Part shown: positions 11,692 to 19,257 of the stretch, piece by piece
Numbering within the stretch: the first letter of the stretch is position 1
Layout of the letters: every line of letters starts with the position of its first letter
Virus record (IMG/VR): IMGVR_UViG_3300034272_001441
Location: 1-23,195 of that record
Source of the DNA: a virus
Direction: 5' to 3' (one strand)
DNA: 23,195 nucleotides
Made by a program: the position numbers and the translations under genes
The notes under the pieces: model-generated
What the model was told of the DNA's origin: nothing
The model's database searches: none
Seen by the model: only the letters and a program-made list of their open reading frames with translations

Positions 11692-12394
11692 TTATTAAGT
11701 TTGCAATGATGTTGAGTGCCAGCATGGTTTTGCCGGACTTAGTTTCGCCACCGATGACGACAAAGTCTCCGTAGCGTATCGGGCAGATGTTGTCGATAGC
11801 GGAGTAGCCGGTTTTGATCCGCATAGATTCGTCATCGCCAGTCTCGTAGCGTGTCAGCGCATTAAGCAAGAGCGCCTTCGTATCCATGACTTTCGGTGGG
11901 GCCAGTTCACGGGACAGGCTCTCAACCTTCATCACGACATCACTTAACAGCTCCGGCGTCTGCTGCGTCTGGTCGCCGATAGCCATGAGCGTCTCGTAAG
12001 CAACATGCTGCAAGGTGCGACGCTTGGCCGTGGACTTGACTATCTCGATGAGGTCACCAATTGCTGACGCAATCGGCATGAGCGTGTAGAGCTCGCTCAG
12101 TTCGTGGAATTGCACCTGAGGCAGCGTCTCGCGTACTTTCTCAAATACGACACGGATCTCCGAGCTGGCGTTGCGGCTCTGCTGCTGCAAGATGATCTCG
12201 CATACTCGGTGACTGAGCGGATCGAAGATGTCTGACACCTTGAAGTTTTTCTCCGAGATGTGATGCAAGAACACCTCTGGATGGTTCAGCGCAATCGACG
12301 CTATGCCACGTTCAGCCTCGCTCGCGGTTGGCACCACCGTGTCGGGTGGCAACTCTACAGGCTTACGCCTACCAGCTTTCTTGGGTGCTTCCAT
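11684..12394 (-). CDS. DnaB-type replicative helicase, N-terminal half (split gene)
   Basis: 236 aa. Residues 1-20 are a basic tail. Residues about 24-130 match the DnaB helical N-terminal domain (SEAERGIASIALNHPEVF, then DPLSHRVCEIILQQQ). A linker follows (STAKRRTLQHVAYETLMAIGD), then the start of the motor: IKTGYSAIDNI and the Walker A GGETKSGKT (215-223). The protein stops 13 residues later with LALNIIANLINE. Walker B and the arginine finger are absent and lie in the gene at 8810-9394. The N-terminus overlaps the upstream gene by 26 nt. The stop is clean, in frame, and overlaps the next start, so this does not look like a recent frameshift. Confidence 0.88.
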   Translation of the reverse strand: MEAPKKAGRRKPVELPPDTVVPTASEAERGIASIALNHPEVFLHHISEKNFKVSDIFDPLSHRVCEIILQQQSRNASSEIRVVFEKVRETLPQVQFHELSELYTLMPIASAIGDLIEIVKSTAKRRTLQHVAYETLMAIGDQTQQTPELLSDVVMKVESLSRELAPPKVMDTKALLLNALTRYETGDDESMRIKTGYSAIDNICPIRYGDFVVIGGETKSGKTMLALNIIANLINE

Positions 12395-12917
12395 TTGATG
12401 CCATTAAAGTGTCGCGCTTAAGAAGCGTCTTGATTGGCGTACGCACCATTGACGATGCACGGGATAGCCAACCGTTGAGGTAGCGTCCCATGCCGCGCTG
12501 GGTCTTGCGTCGCAAAGGATCGGCTTCGATCCAGGCGTGGGCTTTGAGCAACTCTACTTCGACGGTTTTCTCGCCATAGATGATGACGAGATCCTTCATC
12601 AAGCGCGGCGGCACCTGCCAGTCTTTTCCGTCTTGAGTCTGGAATGTCATGTTGTACATGCTCATCGTCTTACCTGACTCGGGGTCTTGGCAAAGCTCGT
12701 CCACCATTTCCTTCACGGACGTGTACCGCTTACCTGACGACTCGAGCTCTTTGTTCGTGACGATGCACATGGCGTCAGCCAAGTCCTGTGCAGGCTGTAC
12801 CGGCTCAGGCGTCACAGGTGATTCTGGCTCGCTAACGATCTGGCATGGCTCCTCGAGAGGGACGACCAGCTCGACTTTGGTGCCGGATTTGTAGCTAATG
12901 TTAATGCTTATGTTCAT
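12369..12917 (-). CDS. Replication-associated protein with C-terminal WLxxR-type motif
   Basis: 182 aa. A Pro, Glu and Val rich disordered segment (residues 20-45) follows a short beta start (MNISINISYKSGTKVELVVP). The middle contains TFQTQDGKDWQVPPRLMKDL. Near the C-terminus, VEVELLKAHAWIEADPLRRK, then TQRGMGRYLNGWLSR, is a pattern found in phage replication and primosomal proteins, where it probably mediates helicase or DNA contact. The gene directly precedes and overlaps the DnaB N-terminal half, supporting a helicase loader or initiator role by position. A related motif recurs in the next upstream gene. Confidence 0.6.
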   Translation of the reverse strand: MNISINISYKSGTKVELVVPLEEPCQIVSEPESPVTPEPVQPAQDLADAMCIVTNKELESSGKRYTSVKEMVDELCQDPESGKTMSMYNMTFQTQDGKDWQVPPRLMKDLVIIYGEKTVEVELLKAHAWIEADPLRRKTQRGMGRYLNGWLSRASSMVRTPIKTLLKRDTLMASNGSTQESW

Positions 12918-13152
12918 GTTTTTGATATTTCAATGATCTCATCAACCAACAGATTAGAAAACGAAACACTAATTTTTTCTCCCGTTGTCTGCTGCGATTC
13001 TTACGCAACCAAGCCGATGCCTTAAGAAGTTCATATTTCAGATCCAACTTGCTTGAGTATCCCTCAATCAAAGCCTGCACACGATCATCCTCAATGCAGT
13101 ACACGCCATCCTTTGCCTCAAATTCTATTGTTTTTAATTCTTCGTTTGTCAT
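12901..13152 (-). CDS. Small protein sharing the replication-type C-terminal motif
   Basis: 83 aa from ATG 13152 (MTNEELKTIEFEAKDG); an upstream GTG at 13182 is less likely. The C-terminal segment YELLKASAWLRKNRSRQR, then KLVFRFLICWLMRSLK, matches the motif ELLKAHAWIEADPLRRK...RYLNGWLSR in the downstream gene, so the two are partial paralogues. The N-terminus (GVYCIEDDRVQALIEGYSSK) is acidic. It overlaps the downstream gene by 17 nt. The end is very basic with alternating His and Lys (KYQKHEHKH). Confidence 0.55.
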   Translation of the reverse strand: MTNEELKTIEFEAKDGVYCIEDDRVQALIEGYSSKLDLKYELLKASAWLRKNRSRQREKKLVFRFLICWLMRSLKYQKHEHKH

Positions 13153-13199
13153 TTGGTAAATGTGTGCGTTGTGCAGGCGCACCCCTGCATGGTGCAGAA

Positions 13200-13532
13200 T
13201 TACTTAAGCCCGTCCATCCCATCCCTGAGCAGCCGGAAGAACAACTCAGCATTCATCGTGACAAGCCAAGGCGTCCTGTTTTTTTTATGAGCAACGATCC
13301 ACGGCTTTCCGGCGCCATCACGTTCTGCCTGCTCAGTGGCCTTGATGAGGTTGAGGTTCTCGACAAACTTCACCTCTTGGTGTAGTCCGCGCAGCTCCTC
13401 ACACACCACATCCGGGCTGTCGCCACCTCCGGCAAACTGTTGCCCACGACGGGCCGTGAAGCCCGCCGCACGCAACTCGTCGCGCCAGAGGCGTTCTCCA
13501 CGGCAGCCTTTAGCCCTGCTGTTTATTGGCAT
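13200..13532 (-). CDS. Holliday-junction-resolvase-like PD-(D/E)XK nuclease
   Basis: 110 aa from ATG 13532 (MPINSRAKGCRGERLWRDEL); the longer ORF adds shadow sequence of the HTH gene. The Hjc-type active-site set is visible: Glu 13 in GERLWRD, Asp 41 in SPDVVC, and Glu 53-x-Lys 55 in HQEVKFVE. A second conserved half follows (ATEQAERDGAGKPWIVAHKK, then WLVTM). It would cut branched intermediates during replication, recombination or packaging. It overlaps the HTH gene by 23 nt and sits between an HTH protein and replication genes. Length is typical of phage single-domain resolvases. Confidence 0.82.
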   Translation of the reverse strand: MPINSRAKGCRGERLWRDELRAAGFTARRGQQFAGGGDSPDVVCEELRGLHQEVKFVENLNLIKATEQAERDGAGKPWIVAHKKNRTPWLVTMNAELFFRLLRDGMDGLK

Positions 13533-13689
13533 CTCGTTTGACTTGGAGCCAATGGTTAACTTCCTCAAGCGAAAAGCGCAAGCAGCGCGGGCTGATACGG
13601 TGATGAGGAATCTTACCTTCACGCGCCCACTTCAGGACAGTCTGAAGTGAGACGTTTGCGAGCTGGGCAATATCTTTGGCTTTTACCAT
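13510..13689 (-). CDS. Small helix-turn-helix protein (excisionase/MerR-like), 59 aa
   Basis: Translates as MVKAKDIAQLANVSLQTVLK WAREGKIPHHRISP (written in two parts), followed by CLRFSLEEVNHWLQVKRD. This is the usual winged-helix pattern of excisionase/AlpA-like proteins, with a recognition helix at about 14-22 and a wing ending in the R-F-S segment. ATG 13689 overlaps the stop of the OB-fold gene by 7 nt. It overlaps the resolvase gene by 23 nt. It probably binds DNA as an operon regulator or recombination accessory factor; no integrase is visible here. Confidence 0.75.
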   Translation of the reverse strand: MVKAKDIAQLANVSLQTVLKWAREGKIPHHRISPRCLRFSLEEVNHWLQVKRDANKQQG

Positions 13690-14324
13690 TTGAGATCGTC
13701 CTCCTCTAGTTCAGGTGCTTCTTCCTTCGCTGCCTTCACCTGCGCTGAGGGGAATGCCTTCGCAAAGCCCGCACGATCTGCGGAGATAAACAAGCTGGTC
13801 GCGATAGCCTGGAGATGCTCAGGCGAAAGCGCCTTAACCTCTTTGCCAACCCATTCGGCTGCTTTGATAGCTTCAGCCATAAGCTGTGCAGCCTGAAAGA
13901 GCGCACGCTTGGCATCAGCCACAGTCAGCGACACAGGTGACGAAGCCTGCACAGGCTTGCGTGGGCCTGCCACTGGTGACGCGCCGCTTGCGTCATCAAT
14001 GATGGCAGCCTTGTCGGTGACCTTCAACTCGTTCTCGCCGGAATGAGTGGATGTCTTTACTGACAGGCCCTCAAGGCCCTTCTTGCCAGCTTGTGACTTG
14101 ATGGTCACCATCTGGCCTTTGAGATCTCCCATCTCGTCTGGCAGCCAGAATGAGGCCTTGCACTCGCCAGTGGCATCTTGGACTACCGCGTTCTGTACGC
14201 GCCATTCACCAAACTTACCCTGACCAGTACGGGGTGGGTAAACCGTCTTGATTGTGACTCTGATCTCACCGATGACGCTGCCGTCGGCAAGGTTCGCTAA
14301 GTCTGCAATTGTTGCTACTTTCAT
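13683..14324 (-). CDS. OB-fold single-stranded-DNA-binding-like protein
   Basis: 213 aa. Residues 1-100 follow an OB-fold pattern: GEIRVTIKTVYPPRTGQGKF, then VQNAVVQDATGECKASFWLP and GQMVTIKSQAGKKG. This resembles RPA-like and phage ssDNA-binding domains. A Pro/Ser linker (110-135) leads to a helical domain (TVADAKRALFQAAQLMAEAI). The tail EEAPELEEDDLKW is acidic, as in SSB proteins, where the tail recruits partners. ATG 14324 follows the only sizeable gap in this operon, which carries two palindromes, and has an A-rich leader (TTAACAAAAATG) without a Shine-Dalgarno site. The SSB role is inferred from fold pattern and neighbours. Confidence 0.65.
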   Translation of the reverse strand: MKVATIADLANLADGSVIGEIRVTIKTVYPPRTGQGKFGEWRVQNAVVQDATGECKASFWLPDEMGDLKGQMVTIKSQAGKKGLEGLSVKTSTHSGENELKVTDKAAIIDDASGASPVAGPRKPVQASSPVSLTVADAKRALFQAAQLMAEAIKAAEWVGKEVKALSPEHLQAIATSLFISADRAGFAKAFPSAQVKAAKEEAPELEEDDLKW

Positions 14325-14341
14325 TTTTGTTAAGTTTCATC

Positions 14342-14381
14342 GATGGACCATCCACCGAATGCCAGCAACGTACACGTTGCT
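14342..14381. promoter_or_regulatory. Two palindromes in the gap before the OB-fold gene
   Basis: GATGGACCATC (14342-14352) and AGCAACGT-AC-ACGTTGCT (14364-14381, 8 bp each arm) lie in the 70-nt gap 14325-14394, one of the few noncoding gaps in the leftward gene block. No U-tract follows in the leftward direction, so operators for a regulator such as one of the nearby HTH proteins are more likely than a terminator. Confidence 0.45.
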
Positions 14382-14394
14382 TTTCTACGCGCAA

Positions 14395-14667
14395 CTACTT
14401 TTTTGCACGAATTTCATCATCATCGTCATCATCCTCATCATCACACTCTTCTGACCAAGAATGCTCTAGCACACGTTCTTGGTGCATGAGATGGATGTGG
14501 CGATCACGAGCAAAACGGTTGCCCCAACCGGCCTCGTAGCGATCCGTGTTGTCGTTATCAAGTTCGTTCTGCGCCTGCACCAGGATCTCGCCGCACTCAA
14601 AGTACTCAGACAAAATGTCTTTTGCACGTTGGATGATGGCTTGGCGTTCAGATTCTTGCGGGCTCAT
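14395..14667 (-). CDS. Acidic-tailed hypothetical protein, 90 aa
   Basis: The helical N-terminus (SPQESERQAIIQRAKDIL) is followed by a central region with RYEAGWGNRFARDRHIHLMH. The tail contains about a dozen consecutive Asp/Glu residues and ends EIRAKK. No family recognised. Such polyacidic tails occur in proteins that mimic or displace nucleic acid. ATG 14667 overlaps the HTH gene stop as ATGA. The acidic repeat is encoded by a CATCATCGTCATC-type run. Confidence 0.6.
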   Translation of the reverse strand: MSPQESERQAIIQRAKDILSEYFECGEILVQAQNELDNDNTDRYEAGWGNRFARDRHIHLMHQERVLEHSWSEECDDEDDDDDDEIRAKK

Positions 14668-14921
14668 AGCTTGTAATGTACCGTGGGGATAATCCTGCCG
14701 TCACACGTTTTGTGCAAAAATGTCTGTGCGGCAGCCTTGTTTCGATTAAGGACATTACGCGCCGCAGTTCTGCCCATGTTTAGGCGTTGAGCAATTTGAG
14801 TGAGCGTGTACCACCCCGGAGGAGCACACTTTGCGTGCAGAGTTTCGGCAAGCTGCGCGAGCCAGTCTCCCTTTACACGGGGAGCCGGAAGCTTCCGTCT
14901 TTTGTTTCTTTTGTCAGCCAT
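14664..14921 (-). CDS. Small HTH DNA-binding protein, 85 aa
   Basis: A basic start (MADKRNKRRKLPAPRVKGDW) is followed by an HTH, GWYTLTQIAQRLNMGRTAAR (37-56), then NVLNRNKAAA and a short beta end. It resembles small transcriptional repressors or site-binding accessory proteins. ATG 14921 makes a 49-nt overlap with the metallophosphoesterase gene, larger than usual here; no later good start spares the HTH. It is joined to the next gene by ATGA. Confidence 0.65.
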   Translation of the reverse strand: MADKRNKRRKLPAPRVKGDWLAQLAETLHAKCAPPGWYTLTQIAQRLNMGRTAARNVLNRNKAAAQTFLHKTCDGRIIPTVHYKL

Positions 14922-15625
14922 ACAATTGTCTCATTGTCAGTATATTCACCCCACGCCCAACCTCGACTCCATGCGGTGGTTGCGATTCTATTCTCCGCAT
15001 AGCCAGCCATTTCGGGATCTCCTAGCCACCCAACAGAGTAGCCAGTCACCCCTTTAATGCGCCGACCTTCAGCGATTTGTACACGGTGAATGTGGCCCAT
15101 GACAAGCTTGGTGTACCGTCCGTGACACATACGCTCGGCGGAATCCCGCAGCGCATTCTCGCTGTGAAGATAGCCGTGCTGGAAAAGAGCATCGCCTAAC
15201 CCAACAAAGCCGATTTTGAGCTTGTAGTCGTACACCTTGCACTTAATCGACTTGGCTCTGTCGTGGATCTGGTGGTACACACGAGTCGCAAGTGCAGAGA
15301 TGATTGCTTTGGGATGGCTCATCAGCGTGACCAGCCGGGCCTCGTGATTGCCGAGCAGGTAGTGCTGTGGACGTAAAGCGGAGATAAACGCTAGACCGTC
15401 GTTAAGGTCCGCCTCAGGATTGACGGTAGCGTCGTGACTATCGTTAGTGATAGCGCCACTGCGCAGGCACGTCATGTCGATGGCATCGCCCAGATGCAGC
15501 ACCGTGTCCGGCTTCCACCGATCACGAAAGCGAAGGACTTCCTTGAGTACAGCCTGGTCGGCCATGAAGCCGTGGCTGCATGATACTGCAAGGAAGCGTT
15601 TCCACTTCCGTGTTATGTTCGCCAT
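14873..15625 (-). CDS. Calcineurin-like metallophosphoesterase
   Basis: 250 aa. The metal-binding blocks appear in order: VSCSHGF (14-20), HLGDAID (44-50), LLGNHEAR (90-97), FQHGY (148-152) and MGHIHR (176-181). These define the phosphoesterase fold, which hydrolyses phosphodiester or phosphate bonds with two metals. The first block normally reads DxH, but here Asp is replaced (C16-S17-H18), which may alter the metal site; the other ligands are intact. It lies between the virion genes and the DNA-metabolism block, 3 nt after the 51-aa gene. The substrate is unknown; DNA-end processing or cyclic-nucleotide cleavage are both possible. Confidence 0.8.
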   Translation of the reverse strand: MANITRKWKRFLAVSCSHGFMADQAVLKEVLRFRDRWKPDTVLHLGDAIDMTCLRSGAITNDSHDATVNPEADLNDGLAFISALRPQHYLLGNHEARLVTLMSHPKAIISALATRVYHQIHDRAKSIKCKVYDYKLKIGFVGLGDALFQHGYLHSENALRDSAERMCHGRYTKLVMGHIHRVQIAEGRRIKGVTGYSVGWLGDPEMAGYAENRIATTAWSRGWAWGEYTDNETIVWLTKETKDGSFRLPV

Positions 15626-15628
15626 AGG

Positions 15629-15784
15629 CTATTTCTTGCGCTTAGCAGCGGCCTGCTGACGAGCAGCATCCTTCTGTACGCGATAAGCGATTGCCACAGC
15701 CTGCTTCTGTGGTTTGCCAGCGCCGATCTCGCGCCGGAGGTTTTCAGTGAAAGCTTTGTCGGATGCGGAGTGCTTGAGTGGCAT
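15629..15784 (-). CDS. Small basic phage protein, 51 aa
   Basis: Translated directly as MPLKHSASDKAFTENLRREI, then GAGKPQKQAVAIAYRVQKDA, ending AAAKRKK. The pattern 'PLK-GSS...N-R-GxPQKQAVAIA' is a widespread small phage protein of unknown function. Very basic, consistent with nucleic-acid binding. It sits 4 nt after the large virion gene and 3 nt before the phosphoesterase gene. There is no Shine-Dalgarno site; the leader is AATAATTAT. Too short for many gene finders, but the family match is clear. Confidence 0.75.
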   Translation of the reverse strand: MPLKHSASDKAFTENLRREIGAGKPQKQAVAIAYRVQKDAARQQAAAKRKK

Positions 15785-15788
15785 ATAA

Positions 15789-18005
15789 TTATTTTGATTG
15801 TTTCAGTTCTCGTTTAATTGCGCCAACAATATCTTTAGTTGCCTTATCCTTGGCTTCTTGTTCACTTCTAAAAATGCCAACAAGTCGTCCATTGGAATCA
15901 AAAAGCTTATGAGACGTGTCGCTTTTGCTGACAATCTTCATTCCATTTACACCATCGGACAACACATATCCATCTCCAAGAGCCTCGCGACTGCTAGTCT
16001 TGTCCATGAAGGCAACAGGCATCTTCTTGCGCTCGATGTCACTAATTGCCTGTTGTTGCATCGTAGACTGCATAGCCTGAGTAATGCGCTTGGATAGCGC
16101 AAATTCTTCAGGTGAGCCAGCAGCAACTTTTGGCATTTTTAGCAGCAAATTGCGAACGCCTGGGGTTTCGTACAAACGTCCTAGTCCGTATGTAGCGCCT
16201 GCTACAAGGGCCGTACCAGCAAATCCGAGCGAATGCCCAATCATGCCAGCTATTGTTGGCAATAACAGCTTTTGTCCAGTAGAAGGATCGTAATTAAACT
16301 CTCCAGCTCTTTTTGTAAGATTTAAATATCGAGTAAGCCCATCAATCGCGTTTTTGTCTGCGCCACTAAAAAATATGCCAGTTTGTTTTTCTGCGCTTCC
16401 AAGATTTCCAAGAAATTGCACAGGAGAAAGTTGCTTTGTTTTGTTATCTAAAGACCTAGTCGCAACGTCTTCAAGAATAGCAGCGCGAGCAGAGGCTTGG
16501 CCCTTAGCATCAAGATTTTTATACAGCAACTCAACTTCGCTTTTAGATTTACTAAACAGTAATTTACTAGCAATTTCTTTATTTACAGTTCCTTTATTTA
16601 AGGCTGCTCTAAGTGCGGCGTCGTCTAGCTCTTTTGCCATTTCATGCAAATTAGTATTTGCAGATTCCCACGCATTTCTATCACGCCCGCTAGCTTCAAT
16701 GAAATCTCCTAGCTCTTGCTTGATTGCTCCATATACACGATCCATTGATTTGCCCGCCAATCCTTTAATTGACGCTAAATTTGGATCATCTAATAAGTCT
16801 CCAGCAAGTTTTAAATTGGCAGCTACCTGAGATGCTGTTTTCCCTTGAATCCCACTTTTAAACGATTCAAGCTCCGTAATAACTGAAGCAAGTCTATTTG
16901 GATTTACACCATTAAGGAACTTAATTTCGTCATCAATTGCTTTGACTGCGTTTGCAGTTGAAACTGTAACTCCAGTGCTATCAAGATCCTGCAAAATTCC
17001 TTTAACAATACTTGTGTTGGCAGAAAGTTCTGCTGCTCTTGTGGCGTTAAGGTTGGCAGTAACATCGCGAATTGCGTCACCTCCAACGGTTGCACTAAAC
17101 TGACCAAGTAAATCTTTAACAGCTTGAGTTCTTTCTTCTGATTGCTGAACAAGTGCGGCTCTTCCTCCAACAGCTTCTCGCACGTCTTGCATTCTGCGAC
17201 TTAACGGACCGCCAGGCTGAAGAACATCGGATGTACGAACAAGTCTTCCGGCAGACTCAGCCTCTGATATGGCTTGCGCAGTTTCTGCGGCAGTCATGCC
17301 TGCAACCGATGGACCTGTTGTTGGGGTTCTTGCCCCAGCAAGTTTTCCAGCAGCTAACCCGCCAGTCAGTCCTCCAACCAAGGATGCTGCAATCTGACCC
17401 TTTGTGCCTGCTCCCATTTCTTCAGCAAGATACCTTGCCCCTTCCGCTGTGGCTCCACCGGCAGCAGCGGCGGAAAGCTGTTGCAACGGCTTTTCTGCTA
17501 GCACAGCTCCAATCTTGCGTGCGGTTGCAGATGCAGCGCCTTTAAGCACATTCCCAATTCCAATGCCAGCAGCAGTGGATGCCACAGAACTCCCGACGGA
17601 TTCTGCAATACGCCCAGCTTCTGTGCTAGTTGGGTCAAGGCCCATCCGAGTGAACAGCTCACCAAAAAGCTCAGTAGGTGTTTTTAAATCAGTGCTCAGG
17701 AAGTGGTTCATCCCAAGCACCAATGGATCACCTATAAGCTGGCCTGCGGCAACGGCGGTTGCTCCCATTGCAGCCCCACCAGGAATAGGGCTTAGTAAGC
17801 CAGCAGTGGCACCTAGGGCAACTGGCCCCATTCCACGAGCTAGTCCACGAGCAACGTCTGCTGTTTCGCTAGTAGGCTCCTGCGCTGCCGTGGGCTGGCG
17901 CGAGCTTTGAGCGTATTGATTTACAGTTTGAGTGATTTGCTCAGTAGTTGCTTGGTCTGGAAACTCCAGTATGGTGCCATCAGGCAGTACAGCTTCTTGT
18001 GGCAT
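15789..18005 (-). CDS. Large virion protein, probable DNA-ejection (internal) protein, 738 aa
   Basis: The start MPQEAVLPDGTILEFPDQAT is a common N-terminus of phage virion-associated proteins. Residues 50-240 hold several Ala/Gly-rich hydrophobic helices (MGPVALGATAGLLSPIPGGA, AAGIGIGNVLKGAASATA, ASLVGGLTGGLAAGKLAG). A long helical, coiled-coil-like region (240-560) follows, then another hydrophobic pair (TIAGMIGHSLGFAGTALVAG). The basic C-terminus has a small domain with LFDSNGRLVGIFRSEQEAKD. Large helical proteins with membrane-like segments placed after tail genes in short-tailed phages form the ejection channel. Identity is inferred from layout, since no motif is diagnostic. Part of the gene (about 15.8-17.1 kb) is AT-richer than its neighbours. 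Confidence 0.65.
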   Translation of the reverse strand: MPQEAVLPDGTILEFPDQATTEQITQTVNQYAQSSRQPTAAQEPTSETADVARGLARGMGPVALGATAGLLSPIPGGAAMGATAVAAGQLIGDPLVLGMNHFLSTDLKTPTELFGELFTRMGLDPTSTEAGRIAESVGSSVASTAAGIGIGNVLKGAASATARKIGAVLAEKPLQQLSAAAAGGATAEGARYLAEEMGAGTKGQIAASLVGGLTGGLAAGKLAGARTPTTGPSVAGMTAAETAQAISEAESAGRLVRTSDVLQPGGPLSRRMQDVREAVGGRAALVQQSEERTQAVKDLLGQFSATVGGDAIRDVTANLNATRAAELSANTSIVKGILQDLDSTGVTVSTANAVKAIDDEIKFLNGVNPNRLASVITELESFKSGIQGKTASQVAANLKLAGDLLDDPNLASIKGLAGKSMDRVYGAIKQELGDFIEASGRDRNAWESANTNLHEMAKELDDAALRAALNKGTVNKEIASKLLFSKSKSEVELLYKNLDAKGQASARAAILEDVATRSLDNKTKQLSPVQFLGNLGSAEKQTGIFFSGADKNAIDGLTRYLNLTKRAGEFNYDPSTGQKLLLPTIAGMIGHSLGFAGTALVAGATYGLGRLYETPGVRNLLLKMPKVAAGSPEEFALSKRITQAMQSTMQQQAISDIERKKMPVAFMDKTSSREALGDGYVLSDGVNGMKIVSKSDTSHKLFDSNGRLVGIFRSEQEAKDKATKDIVGAIKRELKQSK

Positions 18006-18007
18006 AA

Positions 18008-19246
18008 TTAGTCTTGTATAGGCATATAAGCGCCACCCTTCATTTCAAAACGAATGCGCTTAGGCTTTTCTGAAGTAGGGGCCGATGGAGTTTGTGGAGT
18101 TACTCTTTTTCCTTCAAGCTCAGCCTCAAGGCCAGACTTAAACAAAGGAAGCGGTTTAAGCCCGGACACTCGTCCAAACCATTCTGGGGAAGAGGAAGCT
18201 TCAAGCTCAGAAATTCTTTCGTTTCTAACGCTTGCAATGCTATTGTAATTCCCTTTAATTTTTTCAATGTAATCATCTGGACGAGCAATGAATCCTGACT
18301 TTTTAGGGTCTGCAAGATACGTCATCAAATTATTTACATTTGCCGCTCCTCCTGGCAGTGTTTGAGCCCACAACTGGTAATCTCCAAGTTCTGGGGCTCC
18401 AAGGAAAAACTCACCAATCTGCATTGCATCTGTTCCGCCAGTTCCTGAAGACTGCGTAAGCTTTGGAATCATCAACTGTAGCCGCTCTCTCTTTTTATTG
18501 GGATCTTTTTCTTTTTCAGCAGCAGTAACCTCTTTGTAAACAATCTTTGACATGTCCCTTATTTTTGCAAGGTTGTCAATTTGAGGAATGATTACCTTTG
18601 CAGATGCACTGTCATCGAATGACTTAAGGTCTTCTGGATTAACGTATGTATCAATGGTATCTTTTAAAGTCCTAAAGATAAGATCTCTATCTCTTGGATT
18701 TTGCTGCGCCATTCGAAATGCATTCTGTTGCGCTTTTGCAATTTTTTCTCTAACGGCTTGCCTGCGGCTTTCATGTTGCCGCTCTGGATACATTGGAGCC
18801 TGCTCTGGCTGTGCCATCTCCTGTGGCGCAGTTGTCTGCGCCTGGGTAGTTGGCTGGGCAGTAGGCGGCATAACTGCCTGTTCCGGTCCAAAGTCTCCAC
18901 CAGATCCGCTATAACTGGTATCCATCGGAGCATTTGCTAAATTGTACTTAGCCATCTCCTGTGGAGTTAACTGCTGTGCTTGCTGTGGCGCGGCGACGGG
19001 AGCATTTGGTATATTATATTGAGCAAGCTCTTCTGGAGTTAGTTGCACTACCCGCTTGGGAGAGGCGTATGCGTACAAAGCCTCCTGTTGAGGAGTTAGT
19101 GGATAACCCATGTTTGGGTCGGAAAGATCTTCTGAAGGCGGCAAAACAGGTTGCTGTGCCCTTGCAAAATAATTATCAACCACTGTAGCCAATGGCCGAG
19201 CAGGTATTCTAGGAATATCTTCTGAAATGTAGTCGGAGAATGGCAT
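18008..19246 (-). CDS. Virion-associated protein with LTPxE repeats, 412 aa
   Basis: The N-terminal third is low-complexity, rich in Pro, Gln and Ala. It carries a repeat written LTPEELAQYNIPNAPV and LTPQEMAKYNLANAPM (about residues 69-108), with a degenerate third unit LTPQQEALYAYAS just before. A Pro/Gln/Thr-rich stretch (125-150) follows, then a basic helical region with charged coiled coil (AAEKEKDPNKKRERLQ). The C-terminal half has a globular look (DYQLWAQTLPGGAANVNNLM). It lies between two probable ejection proteins, with 2- and 11-nt gaps. The function is probably structural or ejection; no family is named with confidence. Confidence 0.6.
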   Translation of the reverse strand: MPFSDYISEDIPRIPARPLATVVDNYFARAQQPVLPPSEDLSDPNMGYPLTPQQEALYAYASPKRVVQLTPEELAQYNIPNAPVAAPQQAQQLTPQEMAKYNLANAPMDTSYSGSGGDFGPEQAVMPPTAQPTTQAQTTAPQEMAQPEQAPMYPERQHESRRQAVREKIAKAQQNAFRMAQQNPRDRDLIFRTLKDTIDTYVNPEDLKSFDDSASAKVIIPQIDNLAKIRDMSKIVYKEVTAAEKEKDPNKKRERLQLMIPKLTQSSGTGGTDAMQIGEFFLGAPELGDYQLWAQTLPGGAANVNNLMTYLADPKKSGFIARPDDYIEKIKGNYNSIASVRNERISELEASSSPEWFGRVSGLKPLPLFKSGLEAELEGKRVTPQTPSAPTSEKPKRIRFEMKGGAYMPIQD

Positions 19247-19257
19247 GTTAAAAAAAG

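Noticed and set aside
8810-12394. Split intein at the helicase break
   Set aside because: The first half ends with ordinary helicase residues (IANLINE) and the second begins with helicase sequence. Neither shows intein-type blocks or the expected Cys/Ser and HN residues.
16354-16830. Long rightward frame opposite the 738-aa virion gene
   Set aside because: It is a codon-bias shadow on the opposite strand of a clearly coding region, with Ser/Leu-rich sequence and no motif.
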